The position numbers and the translations under genes were made by a program. Under the pieces are notes generated by a model that was not told the DNA's origin, ran no database searches, and was given only the letters and a program-made list of their open reading frames with translations. A stretch of 64,000 nt of DNA. It comes from Verrucomicrobiota bacterium (lineage in GTDB: Bacteria > Verrucomicrobiota > Verrucomicrobiia > Opitutales > UBA953). The DNA lies in the NCBI GenBank assembly GCA_003569205.1, contig BGOK01000003.1, positions 62,001 through 126,000 on the forward strand, given 5' to 3'. This document shows, piece after piece, positions 45,971-55,350 of this stretch; positions within the stretch are counted from its first letter, which is position 1; each line of letters opens with the position of its first letter.

Positions 45971-47281
45971 ATGTCGCACTTCCCTACTGTCCCAGTCATC
46001 GAGTTCGAAGGATTGAAGTCCAAGAACCCGTTCGCCTTCAAGCACTACAACCCGGACGAGAAGGTCGGCGGGAAGAAGATGAAGGACCACATGCGCTTCG
46101 CCGCGGCCTACTGGCACGTGATGCGTAATAGCCTCTCCGACCCGTTCGGCGCCGGCACCGCTCTCATGCCCTGGGATGACGGCTCCGATTCCCTCGACAA
46201 CGCCCTCCGCCGCGTGCCGGTCTTCTTCGAGTTTCTCCAGAAGTGCCAGATCGATTTCTACTGCTTCCACGACCGCGACATCGCTCCCGAAGGCAAGACC
46301 CTCACTGAGACGCACGCGAACCTCGATCGCGTCACGCAGGAGCTCAAGGCTTTCCAGAAGGGGACGGGCAAGAAGCTTCTCTGGGGCACCGCCTGCCTCT
46401 TCTCCCATCCGCGCTACGCGCAGGGCGCGGGCACCTCGCCCAACGCCGATGTGTTCGCCTACGGCGCTAGCCAAGTCCGCCACGCGCTTGAGGCCACCAA
46501 GGCTCTCGGCGGCGAAGGTTACGTCTTCTGGGGCGGTCGCGAAGGCTACGCCACACTGATCAATACCGACATGAAGCGGGAGCTCGACCACCTTGCCGCG
46601 CTCTTGCACCTCGCGGTCGATCACGCGAAGAAGATTGGCTTCAAAGGCCAGTTCCTGATTGAGCCGAAGCCGCGCGAACCCTCGACCCACCAGTACGATT
46701 CCGATGCCGCCGCTTGTCTCAACTTCCTCCGTGAATACGGCCTGCTGAAGCACTTCAAGCTGAACCTCGAGACCAACCACGCCACGCTCGCCGGTCACAC
46801 GATGGAGCATGAGATGGAAGTCGCGATGGGCTCGAACGCCCTCGGTTCGGTCGACGCCAACCGCGGCGATACGCTCCTGGGCTGGGATACCGACCAGTTC
46901 CCGACCGACCTCTACCTCACGACGAACATCATGCTGCGCATCCTTAAGATGGGTGGCTTCACTAAGGGCGGGCTTAACTTCGACGCAAAGCGTCGCCGCG
47001 AATCGCACGAGCCAGTCGACCTCTTCCACGCCCACATCGGTGGCATGGACGCCTTCGCCCGCGGCCTCAAGATCGCCCATGCGATTGTCCAAGACGGCAA
47101 GATGGATAAGTTCGTCTCGAACCGCTACGCTTCCTGGGACTCCGGCATCGGCAAGAAGGTCGAGTCCGGTAAGGTCACCCTCGCTCAGCTCGACGCTTAC
47201 GCCCAAGGCATCCAGGCCCCGCGCCTCGCTTCCGGCCGCCAAGAGATGCTCGAGAATCTCATCAACGAGTACATCCGCTAA
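45971..47281 (+). CDS. xylA: Xylose isomerase
   Basis: A 436-residue TIM-barrel enzyme converting D-xylose to D-xylulose with two divalent metal ions. Signature segments: '[13 protein letters not shown]' with the catalytic His near residue 98, '[13 protein letters not shown]' near 183, '[16 protein letters not shown]' near 230 (metal site), and '[17 protein letters not shown]' near 266. Length matches class II. I start at the ATG at 45971; an in-frame TTG upstream adds residues not seen in the family. It opens the xylose operon, with xylB six bases on. Confidence 0.97.
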   Translation: MSHFPTVPVIEFEGLKSKNPFAFKHYNPDEKVGGKKMKDHMRFAAAYWHVMRNSLSDPFGAGTALMPWDDGSDSLDNALRRVPVFFEFLQKCQIDFYCFHDRDIAPEGKTLTETHANLDRVTQELKAFQKGTGKKLLWGTACLFSHPRYAQGAGTSPNADVFAYGASQVRHALEATKALGGEGYVFWGGREGYATLINTDMKRELDHLAALLHLAVDHAKKIGFKGQFLIEPKPREPSTHQYDSDAAACLNFLREYGLLKHFKLNLETNHATLAGHTMEHEMEVAMGSNALGSVDANRGDTLLGWDTDQFPTDLYLTTNIMLRILKMGGFTKGGLNFDAKRRRESHEPVDLFHAHIGGMDAFARGLKIAHAIVQDGKMDKFVSNRYASWDSGIGKKVESGKVTLAQLDAYAQGIQAPRLASGRQEMLENLINEYIR

Positions 47282-47287
47282 GACCTT

Positions 47288-48817
47288 ATGGCGATTGTCC
47301 TTGGTCTGGACTTGTCCACGCAGAGCGCCACGGCGCTCGTGCTCGACACGCAAGCCGGCCAGACCTTGGCCCGCGCCCGCGCGGGTTTTGGCGCCGACTT
47401 TCCCGGCCGAGGGCATCCCGAAGGTTTCCTGCCCGGCGGACAGGGTGGGGTCGTTCATGCGGATCCTTTGCTGTGGCTCGATGGTCTTGAGCTTACGCTC
47501 GAGCGCCTGTCTAAACTGACCGATCTCTCGAAGATCGACGCGGTCTCGGTCTCAGGCCAGCAGCACGGGAGCGTCTACCTCGCCGACGGTTACACCGCCG
47601 CGTTGGCTGATGGCGACCGCACCACGGCTCTGTCTGCTAAATTTAAAGCGGTGCTCGCGCGTGCGACCTCGCCCATCTGGATGGATTCTTCGACGACCGC
47701 AGAGTGCGTTGAAATCGCGACGGCGCTCGGCGGCGACCAAGCCCTCTGCGACCTGACTGGTAGCGTCGCCACGCCCCGCTTTACGGGCCCGCAGATCCGT
47801 CGTTTCTTTAAGTCTGATCCGGCGGGCTGGGCTCGGACGCGTCGTATCCATTTAGTCTCCTCATTCTTCGCGTCGGTGTTGGCCGGCAAAGATGCGGCGA
47901 TCGATACTGGTGATGGTGCGGGGATGAACCTGATGGACATCCGCAAAGGTGACTGGTCACCCGCAGCACTCAACGCCACCGCCCCAGGCCTCGCTGATAA
48001 GCTGCCTCCGGTCCGTCCAGGTGCTACGGTGGCTGGTCCCATCTCGGCTTACTTCGTTCATCGCTACGGCTTCTCGCCGCACTGCCAAGTAGTCATCGGC
48101 ACGGGTGACAATCCTTCCAGCCTAGTCGGCATGGGCGCATCCAAACCGGGTAAGGTTGTCATCAGCCTCGGCACGAGCGACACGCTCTTCGCTGCGATTG
48201 AAGGTATCCGCACCGACGGCGCTGGCCTTGGCCATGCTTTCGGTAACCCACAAGGCGGTAGCATGAGTTTGATTTGCGTCCGCAACGGTTCCCTCGCCCG
48301 CGAAGCGATTAGTCGCGAATGTGGTTTGGCTGATTGGGCCGCGTTCTCCGCCGCCGTCGACGCCGCTCCCGCCGCGCGTAGTGCGGTCCTGCCGATGGAG
48401 GAGACTGAAATCACGCCGCGCCGCGCCGCGGGTCGCATCGCTTTGGGCACCCCAACCACGCAGGCCACACTGCCGCGCGCCGCCGTCGAAGGCCAAGCTT
48501 TGAGCCTTCGTTTGCATAGCCGCTGGGTGGGCACCCCGACGACACACCTCCTCTTGACGGGTGGGGCTTCCGAGAATCCCTCCGTAGCCAAGATTTTCGC
48601 CGATGTCTTTGGCGCTCCGGTACTCCGTCTGGCCGTCTCCGACTCCGCCGCCCTCGGTGCAGCCTTGCGGGCCGCCCATGCGGCCTGTGGTGCGAAAATG
48701 GCTGATTTAGAGGCTGTTTTTTGCGCCCCTGCCCCCGGTCAGGTCTCGCCCGACACCAGTTTGCGTGGGGCGTACGATGCTTTAGAGGCCGAGCTCGCCC
48801 AGGCCTTGGCCAAGTAA
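47288..48817 (+). CDS. xylB: Xylulokinase
   Basis: A 509-residue FGGY-family kinase that phosphorylates D-xylulose to xylulose 5-phosphate. 'IVLGLDLSTQSATALVLD' at the N terminus is the phosphate-1 motif, 'DAVSVSGQQHGSVYL' near residue 84 carries the xylulokinase substrate signature, and 'KVVISLGTSDTLFAAI' near 287 and 'LLLTGGASENPSVAKIFADVFG' near 418 are ATP-binding motifs. It starts six bases after xylA, so the two are cotranscribed. The product enters the pentose phosphate pathway. Confidence 0.96.
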   Translation: MAIVLGLDLSTQSATALVLDTQAGQTLARARAGFGADFPGRGHPEGFLPGGQGGVVHADPLLWLDGLELTLERLSKLTDLSKIDAVSVSGQQHGSVYLADGYTAALADGDRTTALSAKFKAVLARATSPIWMDSSTTAECVEIATALGGDQALCDLTGSVATPRFTGPQIRRFFKSDPAGWARTRRIHLVSSFFASVLAGKDAAIDTGDGAGMNLMDIRKGDWSPAALNATAPGLADKLPPVRPGATVAGPISAYFVHRYGFSPHCQVVIGTGDNPSSLVGMGASKPGKVVISLGTSDTLFAAIEGIRTDGAGLGHAFGNPQGGSMSLICVRNGSLAREAISRECGLADWAAFSAAVDAAPAARSAVLPMEETEITPRRAAGRIALGTPTTQATLPRAAVEGQALSLRLHSRWVGTPTTHLLLTGGASENPSVAKIFADVFGAPVLRLAVSDSAALGAALRAAHAACGAKMADLEAVFCAPAPGQVSPDTSLRGAYDALEAELAQALAK

Positions 48818-48900
48818 GCGGTTTCGAGCGGTTTCCTGTATTGCCCGCTTGAACAAAGCGGGGCGATTGGCTGACTCATAGGTCCCCAATCCCTCCTGCC

Positions 48901-49968
48901 ATGTCCCAACGCCCCGTTACTCTCTTCACCGGCCAGTGGGCCGACCTCCCGATCGCCGAACTCCTCCCCAAGGTCAAAGCCATGGGCTATGAAGGCGTTG
49001 AGCTCGCCTGTTGGGGCGACCACTTCGACGTCACCCGCGCCTTGAAGGAAAAGGGCTACATCGAATCCCTTTGGGCGCTGCTCGCTGAGCACGACCTCGG
49101 TTGCTGGGCCATTTCTTCGCACCTCGTAGGCCAGGCCACCTGCGACAACATCGACGAACGTCACAAGTCCATTCTCCCCGCGCATGTGTGGGGCGACGGT
49201 AAGCCGGAAGGCGTCCGTCAACGTGCCGCCAAGGAAATGGCGCTGACCGCCGAGGCAGCCCGCAAATTTTTCAATGCCGGCAAGGCCTACATGTCCAAGA
49301 AGCCGAAGGGTTCCGGCAAGGTCGTCGTTAACGGCTTCACGGGTTCTTCCATCTGGCACGCGCTCTACGCCTTCCCGCCGACCAACCAGGCTTTCCTGCA
49401 GAAGGGCTACGATGACTTCGCTAAGCGCTGGCAGCCGATCTTGGCGGCCTTTGAAAAGCAGGACGTCTACTTCGCGCTCGAAGTACACCCGACCGAAATC
49501 GCCTTCGACATCGCTTCGGCCCAGCGCGCCCTTGAGGCCGTCGGTAACCACAAGCGCTTCGGCTTCAACTACGACCCTAGTCACCTCGGCTACCAGGGCG
49601 TCGACTACGTGAAGTTCATCCGCACCTTCGGTAAGCAGATCCACCACGCCCACATGAAGGACGTCTGGTGGGGCCACGGTGACGGCACCGTCGGCGTGTT
49701 CGGTGGCCACACCGATTTCTGCGACGCCCGTCGCGCGTGGGACTTCCGCTCCGTCGGCCGCGGCGATATTCGCTTCGAGGACGTCATCGTCGCCCTCAAT
49801 GATGTTGGCTATGCCGGTCCGCTCTCCGTTGAGTGGGAAGACGGCCGCATGGACCGTTTCCATGGTGCGACCGAATCCTGCGCTTTCGTTAAGAAGCTGG
49901 CCTTCCCGACCAACAAGGTCGCCTTCGACGCCGCCTTCGACAAGGCCAAGCAGAAGTCCAAGAAGTAA
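48901..49968 (+). CDS. Sugar phosphate isomerase/epimerase family TIM-barrel protein
   Basis: A 355-residue cytosolic AP-endonuclease-2-like TIM barrel. '[19 protein letters not shown]' near residue 26, '[15 protein letters not shown]' near 190 (metal-binding Glu), '[18 protein letters not shown]' near 222 and '[11 protein letters not shown]' near 245 give the expected Glu/Asp/His metal ligands. No nuclease role is implied; most relatives epimerise or isomerise sugars. It lies 83 bases after xylB and 24 before a Gfo/Idh/MocA oxidoreductase, a pairing typical of inositol or keto-sugar breakdown. Confidence 0.9.
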   Translation: MSQRPVTLFTGQWADLPIAELLPKVKAMGYEGVELACWGDHFDVTRALKEKGYIESLWALLAEHDLGCWAISSHLVGQATCDNIDERHKSILPAHVWGDGKPEGVRQRAAKEMALTAEAARKFFNAGKAYMSKKPKGSGKVVVNGFTGSSIWHALYAFPPTNQAFLQKGYDDFAKRWQPILAAFEKQDVYFALEVHPTEIAFDIASAQRALEAVGNHKRFGFNYDPSHLGYQGVDYVKFIRTFGKQIHHAHMKDVWWGHGDGTVGVFGGHTDFCDARRAWDFRSVGRGDIRFEDVIVALNDVGYAGPLSVEWEDGRMDRFHGATESCAFVKKLAFPTNKVAFDAAFDKAKQKSKK

Positions 49969-49992
49969 TCTCCCCTCCAGTACCTCGTATTT

Positions 49993-51075
49993 ATGGCAAT
50001 CAAAGTAGGCATCATCGGGGCAGGCGGCATGCTCCAGTACCACGCCGCGGGCTTTAAGCAGGCCGGCGCGGAAATCATTGCCGTGGCGGATCTCGCGCCG
50101 GGCGCTGCCCAGAAGGCCGCCGCCAAGTGGGGCATCAAGCACTCCTACGAGTCCGTCGAAGGCATGCTGACCGCGCACCCGGAGCTCGACGCCATCAGCG
50201 TCATCGTCCCGAACAAGTTCCACGCTGCGCTCACCATCCAGTGTCTGAACGCGGGCAAGCACGTGTTCTGCGAAAAACCCCCGGCGCTCAGCGCCCCCGA
50301 GGTCCACGAGATCATCGCGGCAGCCCAGAAGTCTGGCAAGAAGGTGATGTTTAACTTCAACAACCGTGCGCGCCCGGAGTCGCAGGCGATGATGAATTAT
50401 ATCGCTGCCGGTCAGGTCGGTAAAATCAACTCTGCGCAAGCCAAGTGGATTCGCCGTACCGGCATCCCGGGCTTTGGCGGTTGGTTCACGACCAAGGAAC
50501 TCTCGGGCGGCGGTCCGCTCATCGACCTTTTGCACATGGTCGACCTCGCCATGTATTTCATGGGCTACCCGGAGCCCGCGCACGTGCTCGGCCAGACCTT
50601 TAATGATTTCATCGAAGACAAGTCCTTCAAAGGCCCGTGGGGAATCCCCGACCGCGTGGGCGGCGTGACGGACGTTGAGAACGCTGCGCACGGCTTCGTG
50701 ATGTTTAAGTCCGGCCAAGTCCTCACGCTTCAGGTTTCCTGGGCGGAAATGGTCAAGCGCGAGGAGGTCTCGGTTGTCTTCCAAGGCACCAAGGCTGGTG
50801 GCAAAGTCGAGCGCCTCTTCGGTATCGATGGCCTCGATAATACGGCGATCGATACCTGCGAACTCTACGTCCAAGAAAACGGTCACAGTGTGAATCGCTC
50901 CATCGTCACGCCGGCGTGCGAGGACATGGGCCGTATCGCCAGTGCCGCCAACTTCATTGAGGCGATTGAAGGAAAGGCCGCCCCGCTCAACACCCCGGAG
51001 CAGGCCCTGCGCTTGATGCAGGTCATCGACGCCATCTACGCATCCGCCAAGACTGGTAAACCCGTCTCCATCTAA
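49993..51075 (+). CDS. Gfo/Idh/MocA family oxidoreductase, copy 1
   Basis: A 360-residue NAD(P)-dependent sugar dehydrogenase. The Rossmann motif GIIGAGGM is at residues 6-13, and the 'HVFCEKPPALSAPEVHEI' segment near residue 90 is the family's EKP signature. 'GGPLIDLLHMVDLAMYFMG' near 175 carries the active-site region. It lies six bases before the second copy. With the TIM-barrel protein upstream it probably oxidises a hexose or inositol derivative at a ring carbon; the substrate is not readable. Confidence 0.93.
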   Translation: MAIKVGIIGAGGMLQYHAAGFKQAGAEIIAVADLAPGAAQKAAAKWGIKHSYESVEGMLTAHPELDAISVIVPNKFHAALTIQCLNAGKHVFCEKPPALSAPEVHEIIAAAQKSGKKVMFNFNNRARPESQAMMNYIAAGQVGKINSAQAKWIRRTGIPGFGGWFTTKELSGGGPLIDLLHMVDLAMYFMGYPEPAHVLGQTFNDFIEDKSFKGPWGIPDRVGGVTDVENAAHGFVMFKSGQVLTLQVSWAEMVKREEVSVVFQGTKAGGKVERLFGIDGLDNTAIDTCELYVQENGHSVNRSIVTPACEDMGRIASAANFIEAIEGKAAPLNTPEQALRLMQVIDAIYASAKTGKPVSI

Positions 51076-51080
51076 TTCCT

Positions 51081-52250
51081 ATGGCTACTCAGAATCGCAA
51101 ACTTCGTATGGGCATGGTCGGTGGCGGCCGTGGCGCCTTCATCGGCGGCGTGCACCGCATGGCGGCAGCCCTTGACGGCCAGATTGAACTCGTCGCCGGG
51201 GCGTTCTCCTCGGACCCCGAGAAGTCGCGCCTCTCCGGCGAGGATTTCTTCCTCGATGCATCTCGCGTCTACGCCTCCTACCAAGAGATGGCGAAAGCCG
51301 AGGCCCAGCGTCCGCTCGGTGACCGTATTGATTTCGTCTCCATCGTCGCGCGCAATGATATGCACTACCCCGTGGCCAAGGCCTTCCTCGAGGCGGGCAT
51401 CCACGTCGTCTGCGAGAAGCCACTGGCGTTCTCACTCGCTGAAGCGAAGAAGCTCCGGGTCGTCGTTAAGAAGAGCGGACTGATCTTTGCATTGCTGCAC
51501 AACTACACGGGCTATCCGATGGTGAAGGAAGCCCGTGATTTCGTAGCCGCCGGGAAGCTCGGCAAAATCAACAAGGTCCTCGTCGAATACCCACAGGGTT
51601 ACGCCATCGGCGCCCTGCAGTCGGGGAAGATTCAGAAGATCGCCAACTGGCGGATGGACCCGAACTGCTCGGGCCTTTCGAACTGCGTTGGCGATATCGG
51701 TACGCACGCCGAAAACCTCGTCCAGTATGTGACGGGTCTCGAGATCAAGGAAATCGCCGCCGACCTCAGTACCTACATCCCTGGTCGCCTGCTCGATGAT
51801 GACGCCAATATGCTCGTTCGCTTTAAGGGTGGTGCGAAGGGCGTGTTGCACGCCTCGCAGATTTCCACGGGCGACGAGAATAACCTTAACATCCGCGTCT
51901 ACGGTACCTTAGCTTCGCTGGAGTGGCATCAGGAGCATCCGAATGAGCTCATCGTGAAATACCTCGATCAGCCCCGTCAGACGCACCGTCGCGGTAACTC
52001 CTACAACGGCGACGCCTGTAAGAAGTACTCCCGTACGCCGTTCGGCCACCCGGAAGCCTTCATCGAGGCCTTCGCCAATGTCTACCGCTCCGTCACGGAA
52101 GCCGTGCGCGATCGTCTCGCCGGCCGCAAGGCCCCGAAGGCTGGTTACGACTTCCCGAGCATCGATGATGGCGTCACCGGCATGGCCTTTGTGGCCGCCG
52201 CGGTGAAGTCCTCGAAGGCCAACGCCCGCTGGACCAAACTCGACGCCTAA
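51081..52250 (+). CDS. Gfo/Idh/MocA family oxidoreductase, copy 2
   Basis: A 389-residue relative of the preceding gene. The Rossmann motif MVGGGRGAFIG is near residues 11-21, and 'HVVCEKPLAFSLAEAKKL' near residue 112 is the EKP signature. 'CVGDIGTHAENLVQYVTG' near 208 replaces the usual DxGxH region and keeps Asp and His. The two copies are clearly different in sequence, so they likely act on different intermediates. It is the last gene of the xyl cluster; a terminator follows. Confidence 0.93.
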   Translation: MATQNRKLRMGMVGGGRGAFIGGVHRMAAALDGQIELVAGAFSSDPEKSRLSGEDFFLDASRVYASYQEMAKAEAQRPLGDRIDFVSIVARNDMHYPVAKAFLEAGIHVVCEKPLAFSLAEAKKLRVVVKKSGLIFALLHNYTGYPMVKEARDFVAAGKLGKINKVLVEYPQGYAIGALQSGKIQKIANWRMDPNCSGLSNCVGDIGTHAENLVQYVTGLEIKEIAADLSTYIPGRLLDDDANMLVRFKGGAKGVLHASQISTGDENNLNIRVYGTLASLEWHQEHPNELIVKYLDQPRQTHRRGNSYNGDACKKYSRTPFGHPEAFIEAFANVYRSVTEAVRDRLAGRKAPKAGYDFPSIDDGVTGMAFVAAAVKSSKANARWTKLDA

Positions 52251-52271
52251 GCGTCCATTCAGTCCTTAACG

Positions 52272-52305
52272 CAGGCCCCGGGAGACCGGGGCCTGTTTTA
52301 TTTAT
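52272..52305 (+). terminator. Intrinsic terminator of the xylose cluster
   Basis: A hairpin GCAGGCCCCGG/CCGGGGCCTG with a short GAGA-like loop is followed by TTTTATTTATT. The convergent tspO stop (52298) lies in the T-run. Confidence 0.88.
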
Positions 52306-52783
52306 TGAGGCTGGCGATGGCCGAGTTCAGCGCGGTCGCGAAGAGCACCCAGGCGAGGTGCGGGAACTGCAGGGCCGCGGCGAGGCGGTCTTGGCGCCAG
52401 AGGTGGCGGATGAGCAGCGCGAGGGCTCCGACGTAGAAGTAGATGATCCAGAGCGAGAGGTCCGGACGATGCAGGGCGAAGAACACGGGCGACCAGGCCG
52501 CGTTGAGCAGGAGCATGAGGAAGAAGGCGACCTTCGTCTTCAGTGCATCGGCATGGGTGGACCGCCAAACCCGCCAGATGGAGACGGCCATGAGGACATA
52601 GAGCGTGGTCCAGACCGGCCCGAAGATCCAGTTGGGTGGGTTGAAGGCGGGCTTCTGGAGTTGGGCGTACCACCCGGGGATCTGCGGGACCGTCGCCAGC
52701 GAGCCGAGGGCGCCGAGGCCGAGGGTTAAGCCGAGGAGGGCGACCAGTGTGACGACCGAACCGCGCGAGGCAGGGGTTTCCAT
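52298..52783 (-). CDS. tspO: TspO/MBR family membrane protein
   Basis: A 161-residue protein with five membrane helices and the family signature: 'WYAQLQKPAFNPPNWIFGPVWTTLYVLMAVSIWRVW' near residues 38-73, and 'LLNAAWSPVFFALHRPDLSLWII' near 92. TspO binds porphyrins and related ligands and acts in stress responses. It is transcribed alone, convergent with the xylose cluster and divergent from dapL. Confidence 0.95.
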   Translation of the reverse strand: METPASRGSVVTLVALLGLTLGLGALGSLATVPQIPGWYAQLQKPAFNPPNWIFGPVWTTLYVLMAVSIWRVWRSTHADALKTKVAFFLMLLLNAAWSPVFFALHRPDLSLWIIYFYVGALALLIRHLWRQDRLAAALQFPHLAWVLFATALNSAIASLNK

Positions 52784-52879
52784 GGGTTAAGGCTGGCCGC
52801 GGGCGTGGCGGGCGCAAGGCAACGGTGATGACCGCTTGCCATCGGCCGTTTTGTCCCTCTTTTTCGAGGTCCCCTCGTC

Positions 52880-54124
<1,245 letters not shown>

Positions 54125-54199
54125 GCCCGTTTTTGACCCCTTCCTTGTCGGATTGACAGGGGAGGGGGTCTTTGGTCACCTTCAACCTCTAGTTAATTT

Positions 54200-54275
54200 G
54201 GCCTGATAGCTCAGTTGGTAGAGCAGACGCCTGAAGAGCGTCGTGTCGTTGGTTCGATTCCGACTCAGGCCACCA
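54200..54275 (+). tRNA. tRNA-Phe (anticodon GAA)
   Basis: A full cloverleaf: acceptor GGCCTGA (54200-54206) pairs with TCAGGCC, D-loop AGCTCAGTTGGTAGAGC, anticodon stem GACGC/GCGTC with loop CTGAAGA (anticodon GAA), T-loop GGTTCGATTCC, discriminator A, and encoded CCA (54273-54275). Confidence 0.98.
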
Positions 54276-54282
54276 CTTCAAA

Positions 54283-54318
54283 CCGGCCCGCTTGATATCC
54301 TCAAGCGGGCCGGACCTT
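54283..54318. terminator. Terminator after tRNA-Phe, shared with the convergent gene
   Basis: A 13-base-pair perfect hairpin (arms 54283-54295 and 54301-54313, loop TATCC) is followed by ACCTTTTAG. It lies between the tRNA and the minus-strand stop at 54319. Confidence 0.85.
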
Positions 54319-55071
54319 TTAGCGGTTAAAGAGCAGGCGCATCATCGAGAAGCGCTCGCCGTGCTCCAGGGGCGGCGGCGGGGTCTCGTCTTTACCGAAC
54401 TCGATCAGCGTGATGACTTTCTCGTCTTCACGGGTCTTATCGGCCTTGATGGTCTTTTCCGTCCACTTCGCCTGCACGACGCCAAAGGGCGTCGCGTCGT
54501 CGCGCCAGACCGTTCCCCTGAGGATGATGGTCTGCTTCTTTACGAAGGGTGGATCGATGATGGTGTAGGACTCCATCTTAAGGCGGCGGCACTGGAAGGT
54601 TTTCGCTCCGAGCGTCAGCGGTTCGAGCGCGGTGGTCTCTGGCTCAAGGGTATTGGTGGTCTTGTAGCCAGCCTTCTCCGCGATGGAGGCGACGTCCTCT
54701 GGCAACATATGCCAAGGCCCTTTGACCGGCTCGGAGAAGAGGATTTCTACCGACGACTCGAGGAGTTTGTTGGCGCCTTCACGGCTAAGGTCTTTGGGCA
54801 CCAGAAACCGGAGCGGCGCTTTGTTGCTGGAACCTAGCCAGGCCACGGGTTCGACGCTTAACCAGACGTGTGGCTTGTCCTTGATCATGCCGCCGTCGCG
54901 CACCGAAAGCTTAATGGTCGATGGTTCTCCCGCTGGCTCCGGGGTGATTTTTTTAATTTGATAGGTTGCCCAAGAACCGGGGGCGGGGAGTTTTTCTGCA
55001 AAAATATTCCACTGGGCGAGGGCACCGGCGGTGCTCCCGAGGAGGGCGAGAAGGGCGACCAAGTTTCGCAT
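54319..55071 (-). CDS. Exported protein of unknown function
   Basis: A 250-residue protein with a signal peptide (MRNLVALLALLGSTAGALAQ) and a beta-rich mature part: 'APGSWATYQIKKITPEPAG', 'KPHVWLSVEPVAWLG', 'AKTFQCRRLKMESYTI' and 'VWRDDATPFGVVQAKW' read like strands of an outer-membrane-associated or lipocalin-like barrel. The pattern of a 'WATYQI' opening and a 'P-F-G-V-V' late strand is common in DUF-type exported proteins of these phyla, but I cannot name the family. It is divergent from the cimA leader region. Confidence 0.7.
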   Translation of the reverse strand: MRNLVALLALLGSTAGALAQWNIFAEKLPAPGSWATYQIKKITPEPAGEPSTIKLSVRDGGMIKDKPHVWLSVEPVAWLGSSNKAPLRFLVPKDLSREGANKLLESSVEILFSEPVKGPWHMLPEDVASIAEKAGYKTTNTLEPETTALEPLTLGAKTFQCRRLKMESYTIIDPPFVKKQTIILRGTVWRDDATPFGVVQAKWTEKTIKADKTREDEKVITLIEFGKDETPPPPLEHGERFSMMRLLFNR

Positions 55072-55177
55072 AACACCATTTTCTGCTTAAAATCGGGGTT
55101 TTGGCGAGCCGAGTCTGTGCCTGCTTGCCTTTGCCTTTGACTCAAACGGGGGATTTCCCTGAAGTAGGCCTTCTCCC

Positions 55178-55261
55178 ATGGAATCCCCGGCACAGTCTCA
55201 GACCCTTCCCCTCGTGGGCGGTCGTGCCATTATCCCTGCGATTATCATCATCGGGCTCTAA
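55178..55261 (+). CDS. Isoleucine-rich leader peptide of cimA
   Basis: A 27-codon ORF opens at the ATG at 55178 and ends with TAA at 55259-55261, 89 bases before cimA. Residues 18-25 are Ile-Ile-Pro-Ala-Ile-Ile-Ile-Ile, so six of its last ten sense codons are Ile (ATT or ATC). Leu and Val codons are also present (residues 10, 12, 13, 27). This is the layout of ilv-type attenuator leaders, in which a ribosome stalls at Ile codons when charged tRNA-Ile is scarce. The downstream gene makes the committed precursor for isoleucine, so the codon content matches the end product. No homologue search was possible. Confidence 0.8.
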   Translation: MESPAQSQTLPLVGGRAIIPAIIIIGL

Positions 55262-55350
55262 GCCCGCTGAACGGGTCGCCTCCAGCGACTTCCCGTTCCG
55301 CGGCTTCCGGAACGGCGACCTCCCTTACACCTCTTCCCACCCCCACTACT
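55252..55350 (+). promoter_or_regulatory. Attenuator-like RNA between leader peptide and cimA
   Basis: Three foldings compete. Stem A: GGGCT/AGCCC around the leader stop (55253-55265). Stem B: AACGGGTCGC paired with GCGA-CTT-CCCGTT (55270-55297). Stem C: GGTCGCC (55274-55280) paired with GGCGACC (55314-55320), enclosing the hairpin GTTCCG/CGGAAC. B and C cannot coexist. No T-run follows C; instead 55321-55350 is a pyrimidine-rich stretch without any G, running up to the cimA ATG. This suggests Rho-dependent or translational control, not an intrinsic terminator. The helices are seen; the mechanism is inference. Confidence 0.6.

Noticed and set aside
45905-47458. 517-codon open frame on the minus strand
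   Set aside because: Antisense to xylA, without motifs or signal; a GC-driven shadow.
48739-50886. 715-codon open frame on the minus strand
   Set aside because: It is antisense to the well-recognised TIM-barrel and Gfo/Idh/MocA genes and shows no family motif; high GC keeps antisense frames open.
55314-55350. Intrinsic terminator before cimA
   Set aside because: The stem is strong but no T-run follows; only a C/T mix without G, so it was not called a terminator.
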